From assembly GCF_907164915.1 (NCBI RefSeq), contig NC_061862.1, positions 92,273,995-92,337,994 of the forward strand: a DNA stretch of 64,000 nucleotides. Direction: 5' to 3'. This DNA comes from Impatiens glandulifera (Eukaryota > Streptophyta > Magnoliopsida > Ericales > Balsaminaceae). Shown piece after piece: positions 22,617 to 35,744 of this stretch (within the stretch, counting starts at the first letter, position 1; every line of letters starts with the position of its first letter). Under the pieces are notes generated by a model. That model made no database searches. It had not been told where the DNA came from and saw nothing but the letters and a program-made list of their open reading frames with translations. A program made the position numbers and the translations under genes.

Positions 22617-25600
22617 TTAAAACATAGAGAAATTTTTATATTCTAAGGTACCAGCTAGTTTCCTTTTCTTGGCACCAGCCACTGTCTCAGTTTCAGTGGC
22701 AGTAACTTCAGCAGAAATAACAGCTTGTTGATTCCTTGTTTTCAAATATTTGGCAACACCACCACCGCCAACTTGCACTTCGGTAGGATTACTAAACCAT
22801 GAGCCCATCTTCTCCTGAAACATGAAGATGATAATACCTTTAATTATTTTATATAAAAAAGATGAAAAGGGACTTGGACGATAAATAGTGTATAAAATTA
22901 AAATTTAAAATCTTTAAACCAACATTTTCTCCGTCAGCCTTTTCTTCTATTTCTTGTTTCTCCTTCTCATCTTCTTCATCAGGTTCAGTATATGGATTGA
23001 CAAACACTGTCACACTAGTTATTTTAATATCTTCCTGCAGAAGAACAAACGTAAGGAACATCAGCAAGGTTCCAATGACTGTACAAATGGAAAATGGTGC
23101 AATGATGATATACCCAGGAATACATCATCATGACCAATGATCCCAAAAAATGATCATGTACAAAGTAAAAATGTACAATGATCCCGAAAAATCTACATTT
23201 GTTATTTTGCCAAATGATGTAGAGTAATCTAGACCATGCTCCAAAAAATAACTAAAGGAGGCTTGCAATATAATGTAGAAAATAATTTTTACACTAAAGC
23301 CAAAAGTCACTATAATCATGATCCATAAAACAAGTGTAAACCAAAAAGCATTTTGTAATGGGATCGTGATTGTGACCCACATTGTGACAAAATACTAGTT
23401 TTGAAATAGACTCAATATAGCAACAAATTGCCCAGAAGTTCATGCCAACAATAAAAAGTTCCAAATACACATTCAAATAGGAAGAATTTACTTAGGTTTC
23501 ATAAGATAGGTGGAAAACACCATCAACATGACAGCTTCACCACAACTCATCAAATATATAGTTATAGTAATTTTTTTATTAGGAAAACTTACCAAAGGTT
23601 TGTCATCATCATCAACTGCAACCTTTTCCATTACTGAAAGGGTTGTCAACCCACCTACAACTTGGCCAAAAACTGTGTGCTTGAAATTCAAGTGATTTGC
23701 TGACTTATAAAGGATGAAAAATTGTGAGCCATTTGTATGTGGTCCACTGTTTGCCATGCTTACAACACCTCTTCCTGAGTGAACCAACCTAGAATCTAAC
23801 TCATCCTTGAACGGCTTCCCCCAAATGGACTCTCCGCCTCTTCCAGTTCCAGTAGGGTCGCCACCTTGGAGCATAAAATTCCTACAGATTAATGAGCAGT
23901 AAGCTTAGTTCAAAATAAAATGAAAAAAACAAAAGTGCAAACTAAGCAACTATATGCAACGATTGATTACTACAAAGATCATGTTGGATCTTGGATTCTT
24001 GGGTAATTGAAATAACCAAGTGGTTATTTCAAAATAATCTTGTTTGATTTATGTTATTGAGAAATATGTGATTTGGGGATTATTGGGGTAAAAAGACAAT
24101 AGGGGTATAAATAGTTAATGAATATATATATATAGGGTATATTGGTTGATAATTTTAATGATGTGATTGATGAGTAGATTTATTGATTGGATAGTGAGTT
24201 ATTTGAAATTAATCTCAAATAACCCACATCAAACAAGGCCAAACCTTTGAAGATGAAGTAAGACCAATCGCTTAACCCAAAGGCTTTTATTTCCTTTGTG
24301 AAACATTAGAGAATGTGAAGCTTGTAGGTCTTTTTAAGATGCTTTGATACCATTAAGTTGTTATTAAATCGTTAGGTCCTCATGTTGCATTCTTTGGTTC
24401 TTTTCATAATCAGTTGGTTTTTTATGTCCAGATATTCACATCATTTTGACAGTAAATCTCTTCTATTTTTATTCAAACTCCGTGCCTTATGAATGACATT
24501 TTTTATAAAATAAAAATGTGAAAACATACCTTATGCTCCTATGAAAAGTCACTCCATTATAGTAGCCACGCTCACATAGTGTAATGAAGTTTTCACACGC
24601 CCTTGGTGCTAAATCACAGTGTAATTCAATGTTCAAATCACCATGCGTGGTATTGAGCCGAATATAACCTTTCTTTTTGGGATTTTTCTCAGCAGCAACA
24701 TATTCAAAATCATTTGTCGTAACAGGATCATATGCAGTTGAAGTGAATGATCTTGAAGCAGCACCAGTGGTAAAACGGCTCTTCACCTAGAAATGGAAAG
24801 AATAGTTCCAATTAGATAGCATCTACTTATCCCTATATATAAAAGCATAACTAGAAGAGATGGTCTTGTAGGACTATTATAGAGTGAGTGCTCTATAGTA
24901 AAACTTCCTTCAATGATAAGATGCAAAAGAAAAAATGGACAGAAAACAGAGTCGTTAGTCAAAGAAAAAATACAGCATATAAGATCAATGACAGATGGTT
25001 ATAATGTCATAGTCACAGAACTTTTCTATAGGAAGGATTATCCCTTTAAACAATTCTTATTTTTCTTCGATGAGTTTTCATGACACTCGACATTCCATAT
25101 TTACCTTTACCAAAGCAACTCATCTTACATCATGGCTTCGTTTAATTTGGAGTTTTACCAGTTTTTTTTAATTTTCTCCCTACCACATTCCACATCCTAT
25201 CACATCACTATCATTCTAACTATCAAATCACTCATTTCATCAACTAAAATACCCTTACTTTATTTTTATTAAATTTTAAATACAAAATAACATTTTAGTA
25301 ATTAAACCAATTATAAAACCCAAATAACCTATTTTTTATCAAACTAGATTTTTGGACAAGACCCAAAAAAATCATGATCAAACAAGCTCCATGTCTTTTC
25401 ATTTGCAAACTAGAAACAAAAAACATTTGCGTGCAAGTGGACAAAATATGCATGATTTGGATAACGCTTCAAATATCACAAGGTGTCTCATCCTTTCTTT
25501 TTCTTTCTGAGACTTCAATCATGGTGCTTTAAGTGAGAATTGAACTTGAGACTTCAACCTCTTATTTCAAAACTTTTATCATTTGATCTATACTCTACTT

Positions 25601-27805
25601 GAGTTCAATGCGTCTCATCTTATGCTACCATATAAAAGGAATATGGTAAGAGTAGGATAGCACTTGTGTTCTGAAATAGTATGTGCGCATTTTATTCCAT
25701 TAAACTTCCGGCTAATGTTTCGTTCATGGAGACTGCCTCTTGAGAGCTACTCATTACAAAGAAATTAAATTTGAGATTAAAAAGATATAGCAGCAAACAC
25801 ATATTGAAACAAATTATATCTGATGCTTTAATGCATTGTTATATAGAAAAAAACATAATCGTGACCAACAGGATTTGAAAGATGAGGTTGATAAGTTTCT
25901 CTGAAGCAACTGATACTGGAAAAGGAAATGTATCAATACAAGGCACAAACTACGACCTTGTTTGATGAAGGTTAATCCAAATAACCTCGTATCCAATCAT
26001 CATTCAAATCATCAACTAAAATAAAAAATTACCCTTATTTTATAACGTTTTAAATATTTTATACAAAGGATAATTTTTAATATTTGACCCAAATAAGCCA
26101 GAATAATAAATTTTTCATCAAACAAGTTTTTTTCTTTCAAAAAACTGTTTATTTAAAAAACTTCATCAAACAAGATCTAAGAAAACTAACCATTTTGGTG
26201 TTTACAGGAGTCCTCTCACCGGCAATGTGCATGGCAATCCGAGCAGCAGTTTTATCACTAGCTGCAGACTTGGCTGCTGCTGCACTTCTTCCATGAACTG
26301 CTGCAGAAGCAGCATCTACAACACTAAAACCAGCTTTAGTCTCACCATTTTTTTTTGATTTGGGATCTTCCTTGATGCGTGATCTCGCAGCCAAAATGTC
26401 AGCAAGAGCAGCAGCTCTTTCATTCTGTGCCTTGCTTCCACCTCCTCCATGCAATGCAAGTTCCTTTCCTTTTTCAGTCCCAAGTTCTTTCAACATTTGT
26501 TTGATGTCTCCAGTGACATTAATATTGTAGGTTGGATCTGAACTCATTTTTTGAAGTTCTGGACAAATACAAATTACAAAATATATCACATCATAACAAC
26601 TACAAACAAATAATATAAATTCTAAAGATTGGCGCTCACCTTCATCTTCAACTTTCAAGTCATTTTTAACATGATCAAAATCCACAAGAACCCTACTTTC
26701 GATCGCATTGGGATTCTGGCATGACCAATGTGTATCCATTGTTCAAAATCTTCATTAGTGAGAAAATAATGAAAAAAACAAGGATCAAAGATCAGAAACT
26801 AAAGTAGCTAATAACCTGTATTGTTATAATGTCTTCTCTTTTGAATGGTTCATCGGTTAGAAGCTCCTTCCAATTCTTAGTTTTAATATTTAGTTCTTTG
26901 ATTGCCTGTGAAAGAAAGATGATGAAGAAAGTGATGTTAGGATGGGCTACACATTCAGCCCTTCTGGAAACACTTTTTTTGGGTGGATATCTCAAAATTA
27001 GTCACACAATCAAAATTTTATTGTGGTCTTTCATCAGGATCCGGATCCAAAAACAGATAGTTTTTCCAAATGGGGTCATTATTTACGGTAAAAATATATG
27101 CAACCAACCTCGTAGCAAAACACATTTCCAGTAGTTTTTACAGCCACTATGTGCGTGAATTCTGTGAAAACCTTGTTCAACACTGGACAATGAAATTCAC
27201 CTGCAAGAAATAAATAGAGAGCACCCAACAGCTTATAATATACACGATTCTAGTGGATTGAAATTTAAGAGAAGAATGAAATTTGAATTACAAACTTGCC
27301 TTCAGAATTCTTATGAAAAGTAAGGGGAATGAGATCCTCTTGCTTGAATGGAGCGCCTGTAACAGGATGTTTACCAAACTTCCTGATGTAAGGGATTATG
27401 TTCCTGGACAAAATTGAATGAACCAGATAAATTCATAACCTTTACGAAGCCAGACTGAACCATTTGAATATACATACACAAAATTAAGTGAATAGGACTA
27501 AGAATTTATACATTACGTCGAAGACGATGCCATCCTGTGTACATACTGGATCCTCGAATGGAGTAAACGTGAGACTACAAGACGAAACATCATTAAAGAA
27601 TCAAAATTGACGTGGTGGGTTCATATATGTGTACATGTAGATACAGATACAGATATGAGGAGAGGAAGAAAACGCACGCGCAGCAATAGAAAGGGAGGCT
27701 CTTGAAGCGGGCGTGATTCTCTTTGGATTTGGCGCCGCCCCACTCGGTGGCCCATTCCGTCTTTGTGATGAACATACGATCCTTGCTGTGTTGCTTCTTC
27801 CCCAT
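22617..27805 (-). CDS. CYP65: U-box / cyclophilin peptidyl-prolyl isomerase (PPIL2-like)
   Basis: This nuclear protein joins a U-box (E3 ubiquitin ligase fold) to a cyclophilin PPIase domain. It is the plant counterpart of human PPIL2 and is known in Arabidopsis as CYP65/PUB49. Eleven exons: 27678-27805, 27512-27574, 27300-27403, 27109-27200, 26816-26905, 26640-26715, 26191-26558, 24530-24786, 23593-23881, 22924-23034 and 22617-22814. The phases agree throughout and give 591 residues, close to the family length. The start MGKKQHSKDRMFITKTEW is family-typical. The U-box covers about residues 35-110 (LPFYCCA, then PFEDPVCT, then YIRKFGKHPVTG). The cyclophilin domain covers about 345-500, with FHRSI, GGDPTGTGRGGESIWG, MANSGPHTNGSQFF and HTVFGQVVGG. 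The tail is lysine-rich (KKRKL). Intron 3 uses a GC donor. Introns 7 and 8 hold MITE insertions. Confidence 0.95.
23980..24240. mobile_element. MITE of the CTTGTTTGAT family in cyclophilin intron 8
   Basis: It has the same order of words as the copy at 51037-51311: ATAACCAAGTGGTTATTT, CAAAATAATCTTG, and the right end ATAACCCACATCAAACAAGGCC. The left terminal repeat is worn. Confidence 0.75.
25130..25392. mobile_element. Diverged CTTGTTTGAT-family MITE in cyclophilin intron 7
   Basis: It contains TTCATCAACTAAAATACCCTTACTTTAT and CCAAATAACC/TATCAAAC words also found at 25955-26174, and ends ATGATCAAACAAGCTCC. The left end TTCGTTTAATTTGGAG is a worn terminal repeat. Confidence 0.55.
25955..26174. 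mobile_element. CTTGTTTGAT-family MITE in cyclophilin intron 7
   Basis: It starts ACCTTGTTTGATGAAGGTTA and ends TTCATCAAACAAGATC, so the terminal inverted repeats are clear. The interior CATCAACTAAAATAAAAAAT is shared with other copies. It lies immediately upstream of (on the gene strand, downstream from) the exon 7 donor. Confidence 0.75.
27201..27299 (-). other. GC-AG intron of the cyclophilin gene
   Basis: On the minus strand the exon ends GAAG and the intron starts GCAAGT; it ends TTGCAG. Only this boundary restores the frame (SEG|EFHCPVLNKVF). Using the nearby GTTTGT at 27294 would put a stop at the start of the next exon. The donor otherwise matches the strong consensus AAG|GCAAGT usual for GC-AG introns. 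Confidence 0.85.
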
Positions 27806-28554
27806 TTCGTGCTCTCCGATTTACCAAAAAGTAGAGCTTCACCTGTTCTACCTCCTCAAGTTCGCACCAATTGAAAGAGAAAATAGTTCAGGAAGAAACT
27901 GGTGCCGTCTTCTTCTTTAACTATTCAGATCGAAACCGCCGCGCCGCCGCCTTCAGCTCCTCTCTATGTTTCGTCAAAAGTTATCCGTTGTTCAACTTTC
28001 AGTGACCCGAGAGAAAATCTGGATTTGTACGCAAACCGGCCGGGTCGCCTGAATAAGAGAAAACCCAATCGGACCGAATCGTTAAAACGTGATATTTTAT
28101 ATTTATTGATGAAAATATACCATATTTATAAAAAAAATATATTCAAATATTTGTCAACATTTTTTGAAAAAAAAATAATATTAAAATATTTTTCAAACAT
28201 TTTTTGAAAAAAAAAAAAATTGATAAGAGAAAAAAAAATTATTTTTTTGACCAATCAGATTGCCTCAAGTCATTTCTTCTCCCAAATTCACTCTATCAAG
28301 TCTCAATTATTTCTCTCTGGTTATATTATTTTGTTTCCGTTTTTCTAATTTATCCATTTGGTCAATTTGTTCGGTCCTCTTTTTTCATAAATTTCATCAT
28401 TGTATCAATAGAATCTCATAATCCATACATAAGAATTTGTGTGTATATTCATGCCACAACAACATATGAACAATTATTGATAATCAAAAAAAATTTTAGG
28501 AATCCTATAAGATCTATTCGTTTTTTTTGTTTCCTTTTTTTGTTAATGTTTAAT
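27806..28554. other. 5' flank of the cyclophilin gene
   Basis: The gene's leader and promoter should lie at 27806 to about 28050 on the minus strand. Further right the DNA is AT-rich with poly(A) tracts. The plus-strand frames at 27902-28584 have no supporting features. Confidence 0.4.
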
Positions 28555-28800
28555 CGGGGGACGGGGACGGACCCAGAAATTTGAGTTGTGGTAGGCTTGA
28601 AAAAATATTTGAGGTATGTTTAAGAAAATAACGGGAAATTTATGGATAAAATGAGGGAATAAACGTAAGTTTTTGTCTATTTTTAATAATTAGATAAGTA
28701 AATAATGAATTAAATTAAAAGTTAATAAAAATGTTAAATGTCTTATTTTATTTTTACCGTAAAAATATATATTTTTTTGGTAACATATATATCCCGAGAA
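28555..28800. repeat. Dispersed repeat: GGGACGG.CCCAGAAATTTGAGTTG family, copy 1
   Basis: It shares with 47560-47811 the words CGGAC(C)..AAATTTGAGTTG.GG, then AAATAACG.AAA, TTATG.ATAAAAT, TAAGTTTTT and ACCGTAAATAT, in the same order. It is a non-autonomous DNA-transposon-like family common in plants. Confidence 0.65.
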
Positions 28801-29380
28801 TATCAACATTTTTTTCACTATATTAAAAACGAAGTCTATCAACATATTTTATTAATAGGATAAATAGATATAGTAAAAAATAAGTCATTTAATATTTTAA
28901 TTATTAATTATTTAAATGATATGAGTAGAAGAATAGATTGAAATTTGAACATTAGTTGTTTAAAAATACTTTCATATAATTTATATTAATTCAGGCCTTA
29001 ATAGATAGTGTATAGTACTAATATTTAATATTAAAAAGATATATATATTATTAATAAAAGTGTTTTTTCAAGAAAATAATGAAGATGTAATCCAATGGGA
29101 GGCAACATGTTTACAAACCTTCAAGTCACTTGTAAAAAAAAATTAATGGTGGACTTAAGCCATCTTAACCCTTCCACATGTCATAACTTCATTTGGGAGG
29201 TCCACCATAGATCAAAACTTGTTGAAAAAATAACAAATTTATAAAATACCGTCTTATATTATATTTCATCAGATATAGGATATGATAGGATTACAAATAA
29301 TGATATGGACAATTCCAATAAATTTCATTTTAAAAAATAAAATAAAATTTTCAATCAATAAAAATTCAACAATAAAACTA
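28801..29380. other. AT-rich intergenic DNA
   Basis: Nothing recognised. Confidence 0.35.
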
Positions 29381-29381
29381 G

Positions 29382-29896
29382 GGTGTTCAAATTCAAATTT
29401 CTTTTTCGAATTTTGAATTAAATTTTAAACAAATTAGAATTCAAATATGGTTTCGATTTGATTTTCGAGTTAGGGCGTCAATTTGAAAACCAAACCGAAT
29501 TTATTTTTTATTATTTATTTTAATTATGTATTTAATTATATAATTTATTACAAATAATTAAATAATTATATATAATTTATTATATAATATATTTAAAAAA
29601 TCGAATTCACTCCGAATTCGAATTTTGAACCGAAAATAAAATTCGAATTATCGGTTTTACTAGAATTTATTTGAATTTCGAATTGGCAAGAAAAAATAAA
29701 AATTCGAAAAATTAAAACCGAAAAACTCGAATAAACCGACCCGAAAATAAAATTTGAATTCTCGGTTTAACTAGAATATATTCGAATTTGATTCAGTTTT
29801 CGAAAGCTAGAAAAAATAAAAATTCAAAAAACTTGAATCAAAAAACTCGAACCAAAAAATTCAAATAACCCAAAAACCGAACCGATGAACACCCTA
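29382..29896. mobile_element. hAT-like MITE with TAGGGTGTTCA ends
   Basis: The left end is TAGGGTGTTCAAATTC and the right end is ACCGATGAACACCCTA, an inverted pair. The interior is dense in TTCGAATTTTGAA and AACCGAA words and their complements. This end sequence and the internal palindromic vocabulary are typical of a widespread plant hAT MITE group. Confidence 0.75.
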
Positions 29897-30325
29897 ATTA
29901 AGGCATTCAATTTGGTTTATTTTAACAATAAAAAAAACATCATTTCACTCTTCTACTAATCTATCACATAACTCAATTTATTAATTAAAAAACTTTTTAT
30001 TTTATCATTATATATTAATACTTTTTACCATTTTTACTAAAATAAAAATAAAAATTCAAAACTCTTCAAAATTATTACAAATTATTACCGTTTTAAATAA
30101 TTAATTAAAAAAAATTCAATCCAAACAAGACCAAAAATAAATTGTCAATTTCTATATTGTATATATATTTTTTTTATAAAAATTTAAATAAAATAAAAAT
30201 TTTACCATAAGAAAAAAAAGAGATAAAACTTGGCCCATCAGCCCATGGCCCAAGCAAGATTGTCTCCCTAGTTTATTCCCAAGTTTTCTCCCCTAACAAT
30301 TTTTCCATTCGCCGGAACTCAAAAA
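29897..30325. other. Intergenic DNA and leader of the next gene
   Basis: AT-rich up to 30220. Then TTGGCCCATCAGCCCATGGCCCAAGC (30231-30256) contains several GGCCCA/TGGGCC-type motifs, frequent in promoters of plant housekeeping genes, about 80 bases before the ATG at 30326. Confidence 0.5.
30231..30256 (+). promoter_or_regulatory. GGCCCA (site II-like) cluster
   Basis: GGCCCA or GCCCA occurs three times within 26 bases, just upstream of the gene starting at 30326. Such TCP-type site II motifs are known in promoters of plant growth and housekeeping genes. This is a motif match only. Confidence 0.5.
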
Positions 30326-32158
30326 ATGGGCGGTGAAGGCGGCGATGGCGAAGTACGTCCGACCAGAAGCAGCAGTAGTAGTAGTAGCGGGGAAGAAGAC
30401 GGTGACGCCAATTGGAAAGCCGCCATAGATTCAATCGCCTCTGTCACAATCCCTTCAACAACAAAAGATACCAGCTCTTCCCGTAACGACGATACCAAAT
30501 CGCGTGAGATCAAGCACTACCAAATCAAGGTCAATTCTTTCCTTCATCTCATAACTGCAATCAGAAAATAAAACAAAATGGAATTAGGGTTTTGATTTTG
30601 ATAGTGATATGAACAGGCATTGAAGCTTTTGGAGGAGATGTTAGATAAGTCAATTGAAGTTGTGAGTGATCCAACTGAAGACGTGATAAGTATTGATCAT
30701 GTAGTTGAAGAGAGTGGAGTTCGATTATTTAGAACTGCTCCTTCTGGAATAGTGTTTGATCATCATATGAGTAAGATTTGTTGGTGTGTCTGGAATTTAT
30801 TGGATTGAATTTTTGAAGTTGAACGAATTTGTTGAAATGAAATTTATTGATTTTGGTTTGGTTGTAGATATGATTCAAGGACCGAAGAAGAGACCAAGAC
30901 TTGTTCCGTCTGAAGAGATCGATGAGAAATCATCAAAGGTTTGTTTTTATACCCCCATTTTATTTCTCTAATCTGTTTATATGCTCAAATCTATTTGAAA
31001 AGAGAAATTAACCTCTCATTTTGACTCGGAAACTTGTATCAAAAATTTGTTTTGCTTCTAGAATACATACGAATACTTGAACCTATGACCTTGTTGACAT
31101 TAATTCGTATCACTCGCACTACCTATTTGTTTCAACAAAATTAACGTCTTTGGTTAGAAAGAAAGAAACTTGTTTTGTGCAACTACTCAAATACCCTTAA
31201 TATTTTGACAAAAGAAGTCAATTTTTTTTCTTTCCAAACTTGTATCAAAATTAGTTTTGCTTGCATAATTTGTGTAAGGCTCAATTTTTAATAAGTCATT
31301 TTTAAAGTGGGACAAACAAATTGAGAATTTGATGCATGCTTAACATGTCAAATGAGCTTATTTAAAACAATTGTCAATTAGCTCAATCGTGGTAATTTGG
31401 TTTGCCTAATAGACTAAAAGTTCACATCTTCGATTTTCACTAAGAACTCCATGATTGAAACATGGTCTCGGGTTTTTTAGGATTCTTATGTTTTAATAAA
31501 ACAAACTTTTTGATAAAACAAAGTAGGTTATATGGAATTTTTGTAGGATGAATTAAGAAAACATTAATAAAAGTAAGGTAACTTAGTATTTTAATTGACA
31601 AAAGAGTTTATTTTAAAACCTAAAATATAGCCTTAAAAGACCCAAGATCAATTAATACCGTTTAGAATATATTTTTTTGTCAATTATTCTCTTCAAGTTT
31701 ATTACAATTATAAGGTTTTTAGGGTTGAAGAATGGCAAGATTATATTGTTTTTGCTTGAAATTCAACAGTTGAGGAATACTCCAATCAAGTTTTTATTTA
31801 ATTACTATAAATATACTTCAAGTTTTATATAGTTATAAGCTTTTTAGGATTGAGGAATGAATGTCAAAAAAATTGAAAGATTCTATTGTTTTTGCTTCAA
31901 ACTCAACAGTTCAGGAAGCGACTCCAATCGGTAGTTGTGGATGGAAACAATATCATAGCTTCAGCAAGAGAATCACAGAAAAGATCATTGGCTAGACGAG
32001 AAGCTAGACTTGCAGCAGCTAAAGCATCTGCAGAAAACGAAGAAAAAAGAATCGCCGAACTCAAAAAAGTGAGAGGCGAGAAGTGGTTACCTTCCATAGC
32101 AAGGGAGATGCAAAGGACTAAGAAATGGGAGGAAAAACTACTTGGAATAAAACACTGA
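30326..32158 (+). CDS. Conserved-looking plant protein of unknown function
   Basis: Four exons join in phase: 30326-30529, 30617-30770, 30868-30938 and 31910-32158, giving 225 residues. I do not recognise the family. The N-terminus is low-complexity, with a seven-serine run (residues 15-21). The middle is acidic (LLEEMLDKSIEVVSDPTEDV). A basic patch PKKRPRL near residue 126 could be a nuclear localisation signal. The C-terminal 80 residues are highly charged and probably helical or coiled-coil (SLARREARLAAAKASAENEE), ending in a lysine-rich tail. No membrane segment or signal peptide is present. The 971-bp third intron is the longest. The gene converges on the APS kinase gene with 163 bases between stop codons. 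A nuclear or nucleolar role is a guess. Confidence 0.8.
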
Positions 32159-32321
32159 AATTTTATGATACTGAAATTTGATACAATTGTTGGATCTATT
32201 TTCTATATAACTAATTTAAGACTTTTAATTGTTGTTCTTATTTAATACATACATTTTAACATAGAAAGCAAAGAAGAAAACCTTTCTGTGTAGCAACTTA
32301 AAACATAGTAGGTCTTTCTGG

Positions 32322-34240
<1,919 letters not shown>

Positions 34241-35116
34241 TAAAGCTGATCGACGGAGAAGACGGACGGGAAGAGAGAGAGAGAGAGAAAGAGAGAGGAG
34301 GGAGAAAATTAATACAGAAACGGAGGTTGGCAGTTATCTAGGGTGTACTATTATTTATTTATTATTTACCATAAATAACAAGCGTTTTCAGTCCATAAAT
34401 GTAGTATTTTTATTCAATTAAAATTCTATACTTTTTCAGTTTATAGAAATTGCCACGAAATTATCTAATTATCACTTTTTTTCATAATAAAAAATACAAT
34501 ATTATTATTATTATTATTATTATTTGGAATGAAGAATCAAATGAGGACTATTTAATTAAAGTCTATCTAAATTATACACTTTATAATTTCCAAAATAAAA
34601 AATTTAGTCAAACTAAATAAAATTAAACCTTCTTTTTGACTACTTTGTATTTTTATAAATTAAATATATATTAAGGAAGAAAACTTCATAATCCAATAGC
34701 TAAATCAAGTAGTAAGAGAGGTTGTTAAAATACATCAGATTAAACTATTATTTCCACTAAATTACACGGTTTTATACTAAAATGTTAGGTATGATAATCA
34801 AATCTAATGGTTAGATAAATGTGATCCTTATCGATAAATTTAATACCATATTTATATTTTTTTTATTAAACTATTTGTCATATTTATTATTTATTTTAAC
34901 AATTTATTATTTGGACAATTTATTTTAAAAAAAAAAATTCTCATATTTACAACCTATATAAATAAATTCAAAAATTCTTAAATTTTTAACATGAAATTTA
35001 CACAAATATGTCACTTACTCTTTTTTTCTCATTCTTCATTTAACCCGACATTCATCATGAGATCACATGTTACTAGTTCTCTGGAGGATAAAAGGGTAAT
35101 ATATATAGGGAATAAT
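34241..35116. other. APK leader and AT-rich intergenic DNA
   Basis: The minus-strand leader of APK has a CT-rich tract (GA repeats on plus, 34272-34305). A (TTA/ATT)n microsatellite lies at 34500-34524. The rest is AT-rich with no gene. Confidence 0.5.
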
Positions 35117-35411
35117 GTCAATTTTATCATCGAATTATAATAAAAATATTCACGTATATCACTTGATCACCAATTTTCGTTTTTGTTCGTTTATACCGTT
35201 GTAGTTGATTTTAGTGTTCATTTATGTCACTACTCTACAAAATATTCAAGCCCGTTCAGTTTTCTGTTAAATGAGATAACAAATGAGATTGACATGTCAT
35301 TTTTTTAATTAATATATATTATATTTTTATTTTTATTTTTATTTAAAATTCTAAATAATAAAACCTTTGAAAGGTGTTAACAATTTCCCTCTCTTACCCT
35401 AATTCACTAAG

Positions 35412-35744
35412 CCCAATATTCTTCTTCTCTGATTCTTATTCTTTGAAGGATTCGATTTCTCAAAAGAATTTTTGAAAAATTGGAGTAGTGGTTTTACGAC
35501 GGGTTCGATAAGTTTGAGTCGAAAGGAACCGACGGAAGACGGGTACGAGTTGGAGAGAGCATTGAGGGCAATGAGAGGGGAGATTTTGATTTCAGAACCC
35601 TACCACAACGAACCTTGACGTTTAGCCGAGCCTTAGACCTCAACTCTGTCTTCTTATTTCGACCAGTCTCAAACAAAGTTCACAATAAACGGTGATGACA
35701 TGTAATGAAGTTTACAAATCTTCTTCTTTCTGTTGAAAGCTTAT
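35412..35744. pseudogene. GC-richer internal segment of the MULE, possible captured gene piece
   Basis: Between the left TIR and the CACTA insertion the composition rises sharply (about 35490-35690). The minus strand there is open for 60 codons, with basic and serine/proline-rich content (SPLSLPSMLSPTRTRLPS). I recognise no family. In a Pack-MULE such internal segments are copied host exons. The alternative is a MULE leader. Confidence 0.35.

Noticed and set aside
27902..28584. Two overlapping plus-strand frames upstream of the cyclophilin gene
   Set aside because: AT-rich, lysine/phenylalanine/isoleucine-biased translation with no motif. The first part overlaps the leader of the minus-strand gene.
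30319..30513. Minus-strand frame over the first exon of the unknown gene
   Set aside because: Antisense to the serine repeat; its poly-L and SPPSPP text comes from that repeat.
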